Shown here: in pieces, positions 37,673 through 45,545 of the stretch | Numbering within the stretch: the stretch's first letter is position 1 | Layout: each line of letters starts with the position of its first letter | Source of the DNA: Nocardia puris | GTDB lineage: Bacteria; Actinomycetota; Actinomycetes; Mycobacteriales; Mycobacteriaceae | Direction of reading: 5' to 3' | Assembly (NCBI RefSeq): GCF_003315035.1 | Contig: NZ_QNRE01000001.1 | Span: 1 to 64,000, forward strand | DNA length: 64,000 bases | Made by a program: the position numbers and the translations under genes | The notes under the pieces: model-generated | Seen by the model: only the letters and a program-made list of their open reading frames with translations | What the model was told of the DNA's origin: nothing | Database searches by the model: none

Positions 37673-37782
37673 TGTTTTCGCCCTTTCGCTGTGGTCGATA
37701 TCCGAAGCGTAGGAGGCGATCACGGCTCCCGGCGTGTGCTGTTGGTCCCCGATCGGGGTGCCGAAGGTCAGGCGTGTCCGGC

Positions 37783-38748
37783 TCACTCCGTGGTGAGGAC
37801 ATCGTCGACGTCGCGGCGCGGCGTGCGCGGCGGCCGCGGCGCGGTGGACCTGCCGATGCGGACGAAGACCTGCGGGTGCGGGTCGCCGATCACCTCGACG
37901 ACCTTCGCCCTGGCGGCGGGCAGTTCGGTCAGATGGCTCATGACACAGGTGGACAGGCCGTGGACCGTGCATTCCAGCAGCAGCGCCGACAGTGCTTCGC
38001 CACCCGCCAGCAGCGATTCCGCGCTCTCGTCGCGGGTGCCGAGCGCGACGATCCGCGCACCGTCTCGGCGTTCCGGCCCGGAATCGCTTGTCCCCGGCAG
38101 GAATTCGCGGTTGAGCGGGACCCGGGCGCCGTCCTCGCGATGCGGCAGCGCCGCCGCGGGCACCCCCGAACCCGGTTCGCCGCCACCGAGCCACCAGGTC
38201 ATCTCGTGCTGGTAGACCGGATCGCGCCGGCGCAACGCCGAAGCGGTCCACGCCACTTCGGCCAGGGCCGCGCACTCGGCGTCGGCGATCGGCAGCAGCC
38301 GGGTGTCGTGGCGGGCGCACAGTTCCAACAGCACCGGCAGCAGCCGCGGCCACTGTTCCGGGTGGGCATACGGCGCGCGATCGGAACAGCGGGCCTCGAT
38401 CGCGTCGGCCAGCTCCACATCGCCGTCGAAAACTTCGGTGCGGCCGCGGAATTCGAGGGAAGCCAGGTGGGCCCGGTCGGCCGGCTCCGGGAAACGCGAC
38501 ACTACCGGCCGCCACCCCATGGCCGTCATCGCCGTCACCGCGTGGTGCAGTGCCACACCGCAGCCGAGCACACCCTGCCGGTTGAAGGCGTCGGTCCCGG
38601 GCAGCAATCGGCCGGTATCGACAGCCAACGCGAGGCGGACACCGTTCCACCGCCAGCGCCAAGGCTGGCTGTTGTGCAGCGACGGTGCCCGATTCGCGCG
38701 CGCGACAACGGCGCGCACGGTGGCGTCGTCGGGAACGCTCCGGTTCAT
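37783..38748 (-). CDS. Acg-family nitroreductase-like protein
   Basis: A 321-residue protein of the Acg/Rv3131 type. SLHNSQPWRWRWNG near residue 25 is the conserved flavin-side segment, VLGCGVALHHAVTAMTAMGW follows, then the central segment rich in Trp/Glu (YQHEMTWWLGGGEPGSGVP) and the C-terminal SAESLLAGGEALSALLLECT. Acg proteins are abundant in dormancy regulons and are thought to bind or scavenge flavin; reductase activity is unproven in most. ATG at 38748 has GGGGAGGCG upstream. A DosR-like box lies 68 bp upstream. Confidence 0.85.
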   Translation of the reverse strand: MNRSVPDDATVRAVVARANRAPSLHNSQPWRWRWNGVRLALAVDTGRLLPGTDAFNRQGVLGCGVALHHAVTAMTAMGWRPVVSRFPEPADRAHLASLEFRGRTEVFDGDVELADAIEARCSDRAPYAHPEQWPRLLPVLLELCARHDTRLLPIADAECAALAEVAWTASALRRRDPVYQHEMTWWLGGGEPGSGVPAAALPHREDGARVPLNREFLPGTSDSGPERRDGARIVALGTRDESAESLLAGGEALSALLLECTVHGLSTCVMSHLTELPAARAKVVEVIGDPHPQVFVRIGRSTAPRPPRTPRRDVDDVLTTE

Positions 38749-38815
38749 CACGCCTCCCCGGTCCGGGCGGACAGTGGACGACAACCAGTCTCGCCGCTCC
38801 CGAGGCGCTGCGGCA

Positions 38816-38829
38816 GGGCCACAGGACCC
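38816..38829 (-). promoter_or_regulatory. candidate DosR box in divergent promoter region
   Basis: On the minus strand the site reads GGGTCCTGTGGCCC. It differs by one base from GGGACCTNNGGCCC, a common variant of the mycobacterial DosR box. It lies 68 bp before the nitroreductase start and 112 bp before the Rv1733c-like gene. A weaker site (38862-38875, TGGCCTTCGCCCCT) is nearer to the latter. Confidence 0.5.
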
Positions 38830-38940
38830 CCACCGCGAGGCCGTTGGCGCACCGTCAGCGATGGCCTTCGCCCCTGGCCGGCACCCTCCCGCGCGCGCGA
38901 CGCTCGTCGGAGAACGGACGTCGCTCGAGAGGGATCGGTC

Positions 38941-39531
38941 ATGATCGACGCCGAGAACCACGGAAGCCGCGGACCGGCCCCGCTCTGGTGGTGTACCCGC
39001 CCGTGGAACGCCAGTCCGCTGCTGCGCGGATCGGACCGGATGGAGTTCCTGGTGCGGACGGTGCTGGTGGGCATCGTCCTGGTGGCACTACCCGTCGCGA
39101 TGGCGATCGGAACGCAGGTCTACACCGATGACGCACAGCGCATCCGGGCCGAGCGCGCCGGCGTCACCACCGTCGAGGCATCGGTGACCTCCGAGCCGGT
39201 GTGGACCGAGACGCGCGAGTACCGCGCGAAGGCGCGCTGGAACGCGGACGGCCACGCCACCGAGGCCACCGTCACCGTGCCCGAGGGCACCGGCCTCGGC
39301 GACACGATCCCGGTCTGGCTCGGTGCCGACGGAACGCCCACGCGACCACCGCGCGGCCCCGCGGCCGCGGTGTTCAACGGCATCGGCGTCACGATCCTGC
39401 TGTGGGCCGCGAGCGTGGCCCTCGCGGCCGGGGTGTGGCACGGCACGACACTGCTGTCGGATCGGCGGCACGCTCGACAGTGGGAGCGCGAGTGGGCGCT
39501 GATGGACCGTTCGGTCAGCGGCGAAAGCTAG
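38941..39531 (+). CDS. Rv1733c-family transmembrane protein
   Basis: A 196-residue protein with two TM segments, one at about 35-58 (RTVLVGIVLVALPVAMAIGT) and one at about 140-160 (GIGVTILLWAASVALAAGVW), enclosing an extracytoplasmic domain (residues about 60-135). The segment NASPLLRGSDRMEF before TM1 is the Rv1733c signature (NPLVRGTDRLE in that protein). Rv1733c is a conserved DosR-regulon antigen of unknown function. ATG at 38941 has GAGAGGGA upstream. It diverges from the Acg-type nitroreductase. Confidence 0.82.
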   Translation: MIDAENHGSRGPAPLWWCTRPWNASPLLRGSDRMEFLVRTVLVGIVLVALPVAMAIGTQVYTDDAQRIRAERAGVTTVEASVTSEPVWTETREYRAKARWNADGHATEATVTVPEGTGLGDTIPVWLGADGTPTRPPRGPAAAVFNGIGVTILLWAASVALAAGVWHGTTLLSDRRHARQWEREWALMDRSVSGES

Positions 39532-39672
39532 CGACACCACACCGCCCCGTGGTCCGCGCGATGCGGAACCGGACGGACACCGGACATCCGGACCGCTCCG
39601 GCGGCGCGATGCCATGCCGACGATGCCCGCCCCGGCGGCGGCCGGGCGCACCGGGCACGGACAGTGCTCGCA

Positions 39673-40308
39673 TCACAGGGAGATCAGCCCGCCGGCGCCT
39701 GTTCGCTCCGCGCGTTTCTTGATGCCCAGCAACATCTTCCGCTCCATCACCAGGCTGGCGGCGGGCATGAACGCCGCGTAGAGGATCGCGGCGATCGCCG
39801 AGCGGCCCGGCGTGCGGATCCGGTTCCGGCTGATCAGCCGCGTCCCCTCCGCGCCCCCGCGCAGCGCGAACGACCAGATCCAGGTGCCGTCCCCGGACCC
39901 GAACACCAGGCAGCGTTCAGGGTCGAGGACGCGCACCCACATCCGCTGACCGTTCTTCCCGAGCGCGAAGGAGTCGCCGATCGACAGGCTCTGGAATTCG
40001 GGCAGGATCTCGTCGGCGCTGTGCATCCCCAGTCCGAAGAGGTTCTCGATCCAGTCGTAGGTGTACGCCCCGCCGCGTCCGGGGCCGAACTGGACCAGCC
40101 AGGGCCAGACCGCCGCCGGCGGCACGCGGACGCCGATGGCACGGGTGGTGACGAGATCGGCGTCCGGGAGCATCTCGTCGCCGGGCAGGCGCAGCACGGT
40201 CTCCTCCTCGGTAGCACCCCACGTCGCGTAGTAGCGCCGGCCGGGGCCGAGATGCAGTGCGACAGCACCACCGATCGCCGCCGCGGCGACGACCCAGCGC
40301 CCTCTCAT
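39673..40308 (-). CDS. SRPBCC-fold membrane-anchored protein
   Basis: About 211 residues. An N-terminal hydrophobic anchor (RWVVAAAAIGGAVALHLGPG) is followed by TWGATEEETVLRLPGDEMLP and the START/SRPBCC strand ATRAIGVRVPPAAVWPWLVQFGPGRGG, a form common in actinobacteria. The fold binds lipids or hydrophobic ligands. ATG at 40308 places the anchor at the N-terminus; ATG at 40383, three bases past the permease stop, would give 236 residues and translational coupling. It follows the ABC-2 permease gene, so may be cotranscribed. Confidence 0.75.
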   Translation of the reverse strand: MRGRWVVAAAAIGGAVALHLGPGRRYYATWGATEEETVLRLPGDEMLPDADLVTTRAIGVRVPPAAVWPWLVQFGPGRGGAYTYDWIENLFGLGMHSADEILPEFQSLSIGDSFALGKNGQRMWVRVLDPERCLVFGSGDGTWIWSFALRGGAEGTRLISRNRIRTPGRSAIAAILYAAFMPAASLVMERKMLLGIKKRAERTGAGGLISL

Positions 40309-40386
40309 GGTGAGCGCCTGCCGACATAGGTGCTCACGGGTGCCGGTGGCCGGTCCATCGGTCTTCCTTCCGGTCGGGAACATCGC

Positions 40387-41181
40387 TCAGACTCCGGTGA
40401 TGTCGCGGCGGTCGAACACCGGCAGCGCGATCAGCAACGCGGCCGTGCCCGCGACGGGTAACCACAGGTACGCCCACGGCAGACCCGCGCCCAGCGGCCC
40501 GCCTTCCAGCGCTTGATGGAACGGCGACCACGGTCCCCAGCCGCCCATCGATTCGACCAATTTGCTCGCGACGTAGAGCACGTAGGCCGCGACCGCGAAC
40601 ACCGACGCGACGGCCAGCGCCACCACCCGGCGTCCGGTCGCCGACCCCACCGCCAGCGCGAGCAGGCCGAATTCGACGCCGAGCAGCACCATGGCCAGCG
40701 CACCACTCGCCGCGCCCGACACCGCGATGCCCAGACCGAACACGGCGCCGAATCCGAGCACCGCGCCGAACAGCACGACACCGAGGGCGGCGACGGCCGT
40801 GACCAACGCGCCGGCGTGCTCGAGCGCCAGCCGCACGGGCGAAACACCGTTGACCAGAACCACTTCCAGCGTGCCGCGCTCCTCGTCACCGGCGACGCCG
40901 CGCGCGCCCCTGGCGATGGCGAACACCAGGAACAGCACCGGGACCAGCATGCTGAACAATTCGGCGTTCAGGAACCCCGTTCCGGTCGTGAACGCGTCCA
41001 GATCGAACAGTTCGCGCAACGGCTCGGGATAGCTCGCCAGGAACTCCTCGATGCCGGTCATCTCCGAGAACGACTGCCACAGCGCGCATTCGGCAAGGAC
41101 GAGCAGCACGATGCCCAGGCTCCAACCGATCAGCCCGCGGCGCTGGTCGCGCAACGATTTCAGGTAGACGGTCCGCAGCAC
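40387..41181 (-). CDS. ABC-2 type transporter permease
   Basis: A 264-residue permease with about six TM segments (GWSLGIVLLVLAECALW, MLVPVLFLVFAIARGARG, VTAVAALGVVLFGAVLGFGAVF and others) and the cytoplasmic EERGTLEVVLVNGVSPVRL that precedes TM3 in the ABC-2 family. It ends four bases before the ATP-binding protein stop-start junction region on the same strand (ATPase gene ends at 41185). Together they form an exporter; cargo is unknown. Confidence 0.87.
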   Translation of the reverse strand: MLRTVYLKSLRDQRRGLIGWSLGIVLLVLAECALWQSFSEMTGIEEFLASYPEPLRELFDLDAFTTGTGFLNAELFSMLVPVLFLVFAIARGARGVAGDEERGTLEVVLVNGVSPVRLALEHAGALVTAVAALGVVLFGAVLGFGAVFGLGIAVSGAASGALAMVLLGVEFGLLALAVGSATGRRVVALAVASVFAVAAYVLYVASKLVESMGGWGPWSPFHQALEGGPLGAGLPWAYLWLPVAGTAALLIALPVFDRRDITGV

Positions 41182-41184
41182 GGT

Positions 41185-42075
41185 TCACTCCCGCCCGTAG
41201 TAGGTCAAGAACACGTCCTCGAGATCGGGCTCGTGTCCGGTGATGTCGACGACGTCGTGGGGCGCCACCACCTTCAGCAGCTCCGCCGTGGACCCTTCGA
41301 TCTCCACGTGCGCGGTGCGGCCCTCGACACGCACCGTGCGCACGCCGTCGAGGGCGCGCACAATCGCCGCGTTCGGCGGTGTTCCGGCGAACTCGAACCG
41401 GAGCCGGTGCAGGGCGCGGGCGGTGAGTTCGGTGACCGCCCGCACTTCGACGAGCCGGCCCTGCCGCAGAATGCCCACGGTGTCGGCCACCGCCTGCACC
41501 TCCGACAGCACGTGCGAGGAGAGGAAGACGGTGGCGCCGCGCTCGCGCGCCTCACGCACGATCGCCTGGAACTCGCGTTGCACCAGCGGGTCCAGACCGG
41601 TCGTCGGCTCGTCCAGCACGATCACCTCCGGTTCGGCCATGAACGCCTGCACCAGCCCCACCTTCTGCCGATTGCCGTGCGACATCGCACCGATCCGGCC
41701 GCCGGTGTCCAGATCGAGGCGCTCGGCCAGGCGGGTCACCGCCTTGTGGTCGACCCCGCCGCGCAGGTGCGCCAGATAGCCGAGATATTCGCGCGCGGTG
41801 AGATCCGGGTAGGCGACGAATTGTCCTGGCAGGTAACCGATCCGGTGCTGCGCGGCGGCACGGTCGCGCACCGCGTCGGCGCCGCCGATCAGCACGCGCC
41901 CCGAACTCGGGCGCGAGAGGCCGACCAGCATCCGGATGGTGGTGGTCTTCCCGGCGCCGTTGGGGCCCAGATAACCGAAGACGACGCCCGGCGGAATGTC
42001 GAGGTCGAGGTCGATCACCGCGGGATGTCTCCCGAAGTATTTGCTCAGCGCCTCGGCGGCGATCACGGCTGACAT
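41185..42075 (-). CDS. ABC-2 exporter ATP-binding protein
   Basis: A 296-residue ATPase of the DrrA/CcmA type. Walker A GPNGAGKTT, Q-loop YLPGQFVAYPDLTA, signature MSHGNRQK (an SHGNRQK variant of LSGGQ), Walker B VIVLDEPTTGLD and H-loop FLSSHVLSE are seen. The C-terminal EPDLEDVFLTYYGRE tail is characteristic of ABC-2 exporter ATPases. The ATG at 42075 is preceded by GGGAGTTCACCTC. A weak DosR-like sequence is 87-101 bp upstream. Cargo is unknown. Confidence 0.9.
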   Translation of the reverse strand: MSAVIAAEALSKYFGRHPAVIDLDLDIPPGVVFGYLGPNGAGKTTTIRMLVGLSRPSSGRVLIGGADAVRDRAAAQHRIGYLPGQFVAYPDLTAREYLGYLAHLRGGVDHKAVTRLAERLDLDTGGRIGAMSHGNRQKVGLVQAFMAEPEVIVLDEPTTGLDPLVQREFQAIVREARERGATVFLSSHVLSEVQAVADTVGILRQGRLVEVRAVTELTARALHRLRFEFAGTPPNAAIVRALDGVRTVRVEGRTAHVEIEGSTAELLKVVAPHDVVDITGHEPDLEDVFLTYYGRE

Positions 42076-42217
42076 GAGGTGAACTCCCTGGTGCGGACGG
42101 ACTGTGCTGAGCATCCCGCCCGCGAGCAGGCGCTCGGCAGGGAAGAAGGTCACCGAGGTGACGGTCCGTGGGCCCCGGTTTCGATCCGGCGCCCCGACAT
42201 CGGGTCCGGCCCAGCAG

Positions 42218-43021
42218 TCAGCGGTCGAGAACCTCACCGAGCGCCCGCCGAGAGGTCGGCGGCAACGGCTGGGTTTCGTCGGGGCAGGAGCCGATCCTGA
42301 CGATGGCTTGCGCCGACGACGACCCGCCCAAGACCTCGGCACCGACTCGATCGCGCAGCGCCGCATCGCCGAACGGCTCCGTCAGCACACAGCAGGCCAA
42401 ACCCAGATTCGCCGCTGTCAGCAGCACCGAACTCAGCGCCTCACCGCCCCGCAACCACGACAGCGGATCGTCGCCAGGGGTACCGAGCACCAGCAGATCC
42501 GCCCGGTCGCATGCACCGACCAGCGCCCGCACGCTCGCGGTGAGCCATTCGGACCCCTCGCCCCCGGCCGCGCGCAGCACTCCCCCGTGGGCCGCCGCCC
42601 GTTCGGCGAGCAGTCCCGAACACCCCGGCGGACCGGGCGCACTGCGATAGCACCGCACGTCCGAACGCCGCGAGCCGATCACCGCGGCCAGCGCCGTGGC
42701 GGTCATGGTCGGCTCGCTGCGCACCGGACGCACCGTCGCCAGATGGGCCGGGTCCGCGGGATCGGGCAACCGCCGCACGATCGCCGAACGACCGTGCGTC
42801 GCGAGCGCGATGCGCAGATGATGCAGCACCGCACCGCAACTGAGCACGGCGTCCCGCCGGTCGGCACCGGAGCCGGACCCCACCCGCGCGGGGTCGAGGT
42901 AGACGTGCACCAGCGGCCCGTCCACGCGAAACCGCCACGGCTGCGAATTCCGCACCGACGGCGCCCGGATCGCCAGCGTGAGCACGTGATCCACAGACAC
43001 CGCGAGCCGGTCTCCATCCAT
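42218..43021 (-). CDS. Acg-family nitroreductase-like protein, shortened form
   Basis: A 267-residue Acg-type protein, about 55 residues shorter than its neighbour at 37.8-38.7 kb. It keeps SVRNSQPWRFRVDGP, VLSCGAVLHHLRIALATHG, the RRSD segment and DPLSWLRGGEALSSVLLTA. The central segment that in the longer protein runs from about RRRDPVYQHE to FLPGTS is absent, and no frameshift explains it. ATG at 43021 is used. A strong DosR-like box is 59-72 bp upstream. It is therefore likely a functional paralogue with a different flavin-pocket cover. Confidence 0.8.
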   Translation of the reverse strand: MDGDRLAVSVDHVLTLAIRAPSVRNSQPWRFRVDGPLVHVYLDPARVGSGSGADRRDAVLSCGAVLHHLRIALATHGRSAIVRRLPDPADPAHLATVRPVRSEPTMTATALAAVIGSRRSDVRCYRSAPGPPGCSGLLAERAAAHGGVLRAAGGEGSEWLTASVRALVGACDRADLLVLGTPGDDPLSWLRGGEALSSVLLTAANLGLACCVLTEPFGDAALRDRVGAEVLGGSSSAQAIVRIGSCPDETQPLPPTSRRALGEVLDR

Positions 43022-43079
43022 TCCCCCACGCTGCCCCGCGCCGTGCCGCCGGCGACAGAGCAGAACGGCCGTTTCCCGG

Positions 43080-43093
43080 GGGACTTCCGCCCG
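43080..43093 (-). promoter_or_regulatory. DosR-like box
   Basis: GGGACTTCCGCCCG on the plus strand matches GGGACTTNNGNCCC at all defined positions except the last. It lies 59-72 bp before the ATG of the shortened Acg-type gene, the usual DosR spacing. Confidence 0.6.
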
Positions 43094-43177
43094 ATCGGTC
43101 TATCGCGCCGACGTCACCACTCGCCTCCCCACGCACCTACGCGGGCCTTCCGACACGTCCGGTGCACAGCAGCGGAG

Positions 43178-44509
43178 CTACGACGTCCCCCTGCTCTGCC
43201 GGGCCGCATAACTCTTCTTCAACCGCCGCAGGTAGAGAATCGAGTCCTCCGGCGAGAGCGCCGCGACACCCAACCTGTCCATCAGTGCCGAATACGCGGC
43301 GATGTGGTCTCGCCGGCTGATGTACACGGCACTCGTGAACTGTTCGATGTAGACCAGGTCCGGAACGGTCTCCGAGAAGCCGAATCGCAGATGACTGAAC
43401 GACTCCGCGGTCAGGGCGGGTGCCCCCTTCCACGCCAGGATCTGGATGGTCACGTTTCGTTTGCCCGCCATGTAGAGCAGGTGTTCGATCTGCTCCAGCA
43501 TCACCTCGGGCCGCGCGGTGACGCGTTTGAATATGCCTTCGTCGAGAATCGCCCACAGTTTCGGAGGAGACGGTCCGAACAGGACATTCTGGCGCCCGAT
43601 CCGCATTTCGACCCGCTGGGTCACCTCGCCGACTCCAGACGCGCGCAGGACCCAGCTCGCATAGTCGGCGGTTTGCAGAAGTCCGGGCACGAAAGCCATT
43701 TCGACCGTGCGTATCGACTCGGCTTGCTGCTCGAGACCGATGTACTGTTCGAACCATTTGGGTACGACATCGTCGTACTGCGTCCACCATCCGGAACGGG
43801 TCAACGCGGCGGTGAGCCACATCAGTTCGGCACGAAAGTCGGAGTCGTCGGCGCCGTAGGCCTTCAAGATCCGCGGAATCGTCAGATCGTCCAGCTCTGC
43901 GTGGCCGTCCTCGAGCCGGCGCAGATGATCGGGTGAGCAGTCCAGCATCTCGATCGCGACCTCTTCGGTGAGCCCCCGGCGTTCACGCAGATGCCGGATG
44001 TACGAGCCCAAAGCTTGCCGAAGCCTGCGTTCACTGCCTCCCACCTCGTGAGCGGCCGCACGTCCGCCGTGGGCACTCGGGGCGGGATCATGGACATCCC
44101 CCGCGCCCAGTGACCCGATTATGTCCGAGATCGTCTCGGCCAATCGGACGCCTTTGGCGGCGTCACTGCCCTCCGACACCGCGTTCATCAACCGCAAAGC
44201 CGCACTGCCAGCTCGCATCGCGGACGGTTCACCGCCACCTCGCGCCGGCGGCAACTGTCCGGCAATGGTGGGTTCACCACCGTGGAGGACGGACTTCGCG
44301 CTGCCCGGCATCCAGCCCAGAGCTTGCTCGACGATCGCGAGCGTGCCTTCGGAAACCCCCCGGCTGCCGCGCTCCAAGTCGCCCAGCACGCGGTAGCTCA
44401 ACCCGGTCTGCTCGGCGAGCTGGTGACGTGTGCGCAGATCGAGCTCCTCGCGGCGAACCACCACCCGATCTGCCAGCCGCTTCCAATCACAGTCCTCGGC
44501 TGCTCCCAT
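43178..44509 (-). CDS. XRE-family regulator with two HTH segments and DUF5753 domain
   Basis: About 443 residues. An N-terminal HTH (LRTRHQLAEQTGLSYRVLGDLERGSRGVS) and a second HTH near residue 170 (LRERRGLTEEVAIEMLDCSPDHLRRLEDG) are followed by a DUF5753-type C-terminal domain (WFEQYIGLEQQAESIRTVEM, VPGLLQTADYASWVL, then RQNVLF). One HTH is usual in this family; two is unusual. ATG at 44509 (or GTG at 44515) starts it. No DUF397 partner is next to it, although one often is. Small-molecule or phase control is typical but not shown. Confidence 0.82.
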   Translation of the reverse strand: MGAAEDCDWKRLADRVVVRREELDLRTRHQLAEQTGLSYRVLGDLERGSRGVSEGTLAIVEQALGWMPGSAKSVLHGGEPTIAGQLPPARGGGEPSAMRAGSAALRLMNAVSEGSDAAKGVRLAETISDIIGSLGAGDVHDPAPSAHGGRAAAHEVGGSERRLRQALGSYIRHLRERRGLTEEVAIEMLDCSPDHLRRLEDGHAELDDLTIPRILKAYGADDSDFRAELMWLTAALTRSGWWTQYDDVVPKWFEQYIGLEQQAESIRTVEMAFVPGLLQTADYASWVLRASGVGEVTQRVEMRIGRQNVLFGPSPPKLWAILDEGIFKRVTARPEVMLEQIEHLLYMAGKRNVTIQILAWKGAPALTAESFSHLRFGFSETVPDLVYIEQFTSAVYISRRDHIAAYSALMDRLGVAALSPEDSILYLRRLKKSYAARQSRGTS

Positions 44510-44618
44510 GGGCACACTATGCCACCCGCTCGCGCTGACGCCAAGGAATAGCCTCCGACTTCAACCACCTACTTTGACCAGTACGTCACGATTTGATGAC
44601 AGCAGTTTCCTTTTCAAT

Positions 44619-44649
44619 GTGGCAAGTCCTGCCACTTCCTGGCTACGAT
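44619..44649 (+). promoter_or_regulatory. inverted repeat and -10 before a small XRE gene
   Basis: GTGGCA (44619-44624) and TGCCAC (44630-44635) form an inverted repeat with 5-bp spacer. TACGAT at 44644-44649 is a good -10 that would put the transcript start at about the ATG of the next gene (44656), so the mRNA may be leaderless. The repeat would overlap the promoter, as for an autorepressor. Confidence 0.45.
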
Positions 44650-44655
44650 GCACAC

Positions 44656-44880
44656 ATGGCATTGCAGGATGCAACCCGCGTCGGAGCGACTATCCGAGCC
44701 ATCCGCACGAAGTCAGGACTCTCCGGCGCCGACCTAGCTCGACAGGCCGGGGTCGCCCCGTCGCATCTGGCGAACATCGAGTCGGGCCGGCGCGGTTGCA
44801 CTCTGGATCTGGCACGCAGGATCGCCAGGGCCCTCGACGTCGAGCTCAACGCGATCACCACCGAGCGCGACTCCGACTGA
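44656..44880 (+). CDS. small XRE-family DNA-binding protein
   Basis: A 74-residue protein that is nearly all helix-turn-helix: ATIRAIRTKSGLSGADLARQ, then VAPSHLANIESGRRGCTLDL. ATG at 44656 is chosen because a -10-like TACGAT ends 7 bp upstream and no ribosome-binding site is visible (leaderless). It diverges from the large XRE/DUF5753 gene. Small HTH proteins like this are often toxin-antitoxin or phage-type repressors, but no partner is next to it. Confidence 0.78.
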   Translation: MALQDATRVGATIRAIRTKSGLSGADLARQAGVAPSHLANIESGRRGCTLDLARRIARALDVELNAITTERDSD

Positions 44881-44981
44881 GACCGCCCCACCGTCCACTC
44901 GGACCCCTACGGCCGCCGCACCACGCGGCACGACAGACCTCATTCCCGCGAACGCTCAACCACGCTTCGAAAGCACAGGTC

Positions 44982-45221
44982 ATGGCACGCAACAGCACGC
45001 GGCCCCAACGCCGCGATCATTCGAAACAGCAACAGGCCTTTCGTCTCTGGTGCCTCGCGGTAGCCACCCTGATAGCCGCGATCGCCGGGCTGATCACGGC
45101 GCTCATCTGGACCGCGAGCCACGCCGCCGTGCTCCACACCATGGCCGCGGCCGCGGGTGCGTTCACCGCCACGATGGTCATGGGCCTCACGATGATCAGG
45201 ATCCTGATCCAGAAGAAGTGA
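44982..45221 (+). CDS. small membrane protein of unknown function
   Basis: A 79-residue protein. A basic N-terminus (RNSTRPQRRDHSKQQQ) is followed by two TM segments (WCLAVATLIAAIAGLITALIW; VLHTMAAAAGAFTATMVMGLTMI). AAGCACAGGTC precedes the ATG at 44982. I know no family. It may belong to the small XRE gene's transcription unit, 100 bp upstream. Confidence 0.6.
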   Translation: MARNSTRPQRRDHSKQQQAFRLWCLAVATLIAAIAGLITALIWTASHAAVLHTMAAAAGAFTATMVMGLTMIRILIQKK

Positions 45222-45503
45222 CGAGACCCCGGCGTCCAGATCGCGCGGCGCCGTCCGATGGAATCGGAATCCCGTTGTCGGGCAAGCGAATCGATGGGCA
45301 CCCGCATCTCCTCCCGTCCGCGCCGGAAGGCCCGTCACCAGCGCATTCTCACAGCCTCGGCAGGCCGGGCCGCCCTCCTCGAATCCGGCCCGCTCCCGCT
45401 GACCCGAAGATCCCCCCACCCACGCGTGTGGTGCCGGTACTGAATGCCAGGCAATACGCCGAAGGCGTTGGCCATCCCCTTGCGCCCGGACCCAAGGCTG
45501 AAA
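45222..45503. other. spacer before aldA operon
   Basis: Nearly 300 bp without a supported gene. Short frames in it are not protein-like. Its right end holds a TTGCGC -35 at 45480 for the aldA-operon promoter described next. Confidence 0.5.
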
Positions 45504-45527
45504 TATAGTCCGGACACCTGTCCGGAC
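45480..45527 (+). promoter_or_regulatory. promoter and shared palindromic operator, aldA operon
   Basis: TTGCGC at 45480-45485, an 18-bp spacer and TATAGT at 45504-45509 make a promoter. The perfect palindrome GTCCGGACA-CC-TGTCCGGAC at 45508-45527 overlaps the -10 end and the expected start point. Matching elements lie before CYP51 (50014-50033) and the mce operon (57435-57467). Repression by a TetR-type protein is the simplest reading. Confidence 0.7.
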
Positions 45528-45545
45528 ATTGAGGGAGACACGGGA

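Noticed and set aside
37747..37758. Perfect palindrome CCCCGATCGGGG upstream of the Usp gene
   Set aside because: It resembles no known operator; DosR boxes have G-runs outside and C-runs inside reversed from this. It is listed only as possible chance in GC-rich DNA.
42162..42176. DosR-like sequence CGGTCCGTGGGCCCC before the ABC-2 ATPase gene
   Set aside because: About three of twelve fixed positions differ, so it is too weak to call alone; it is mentioned only in support of the block.
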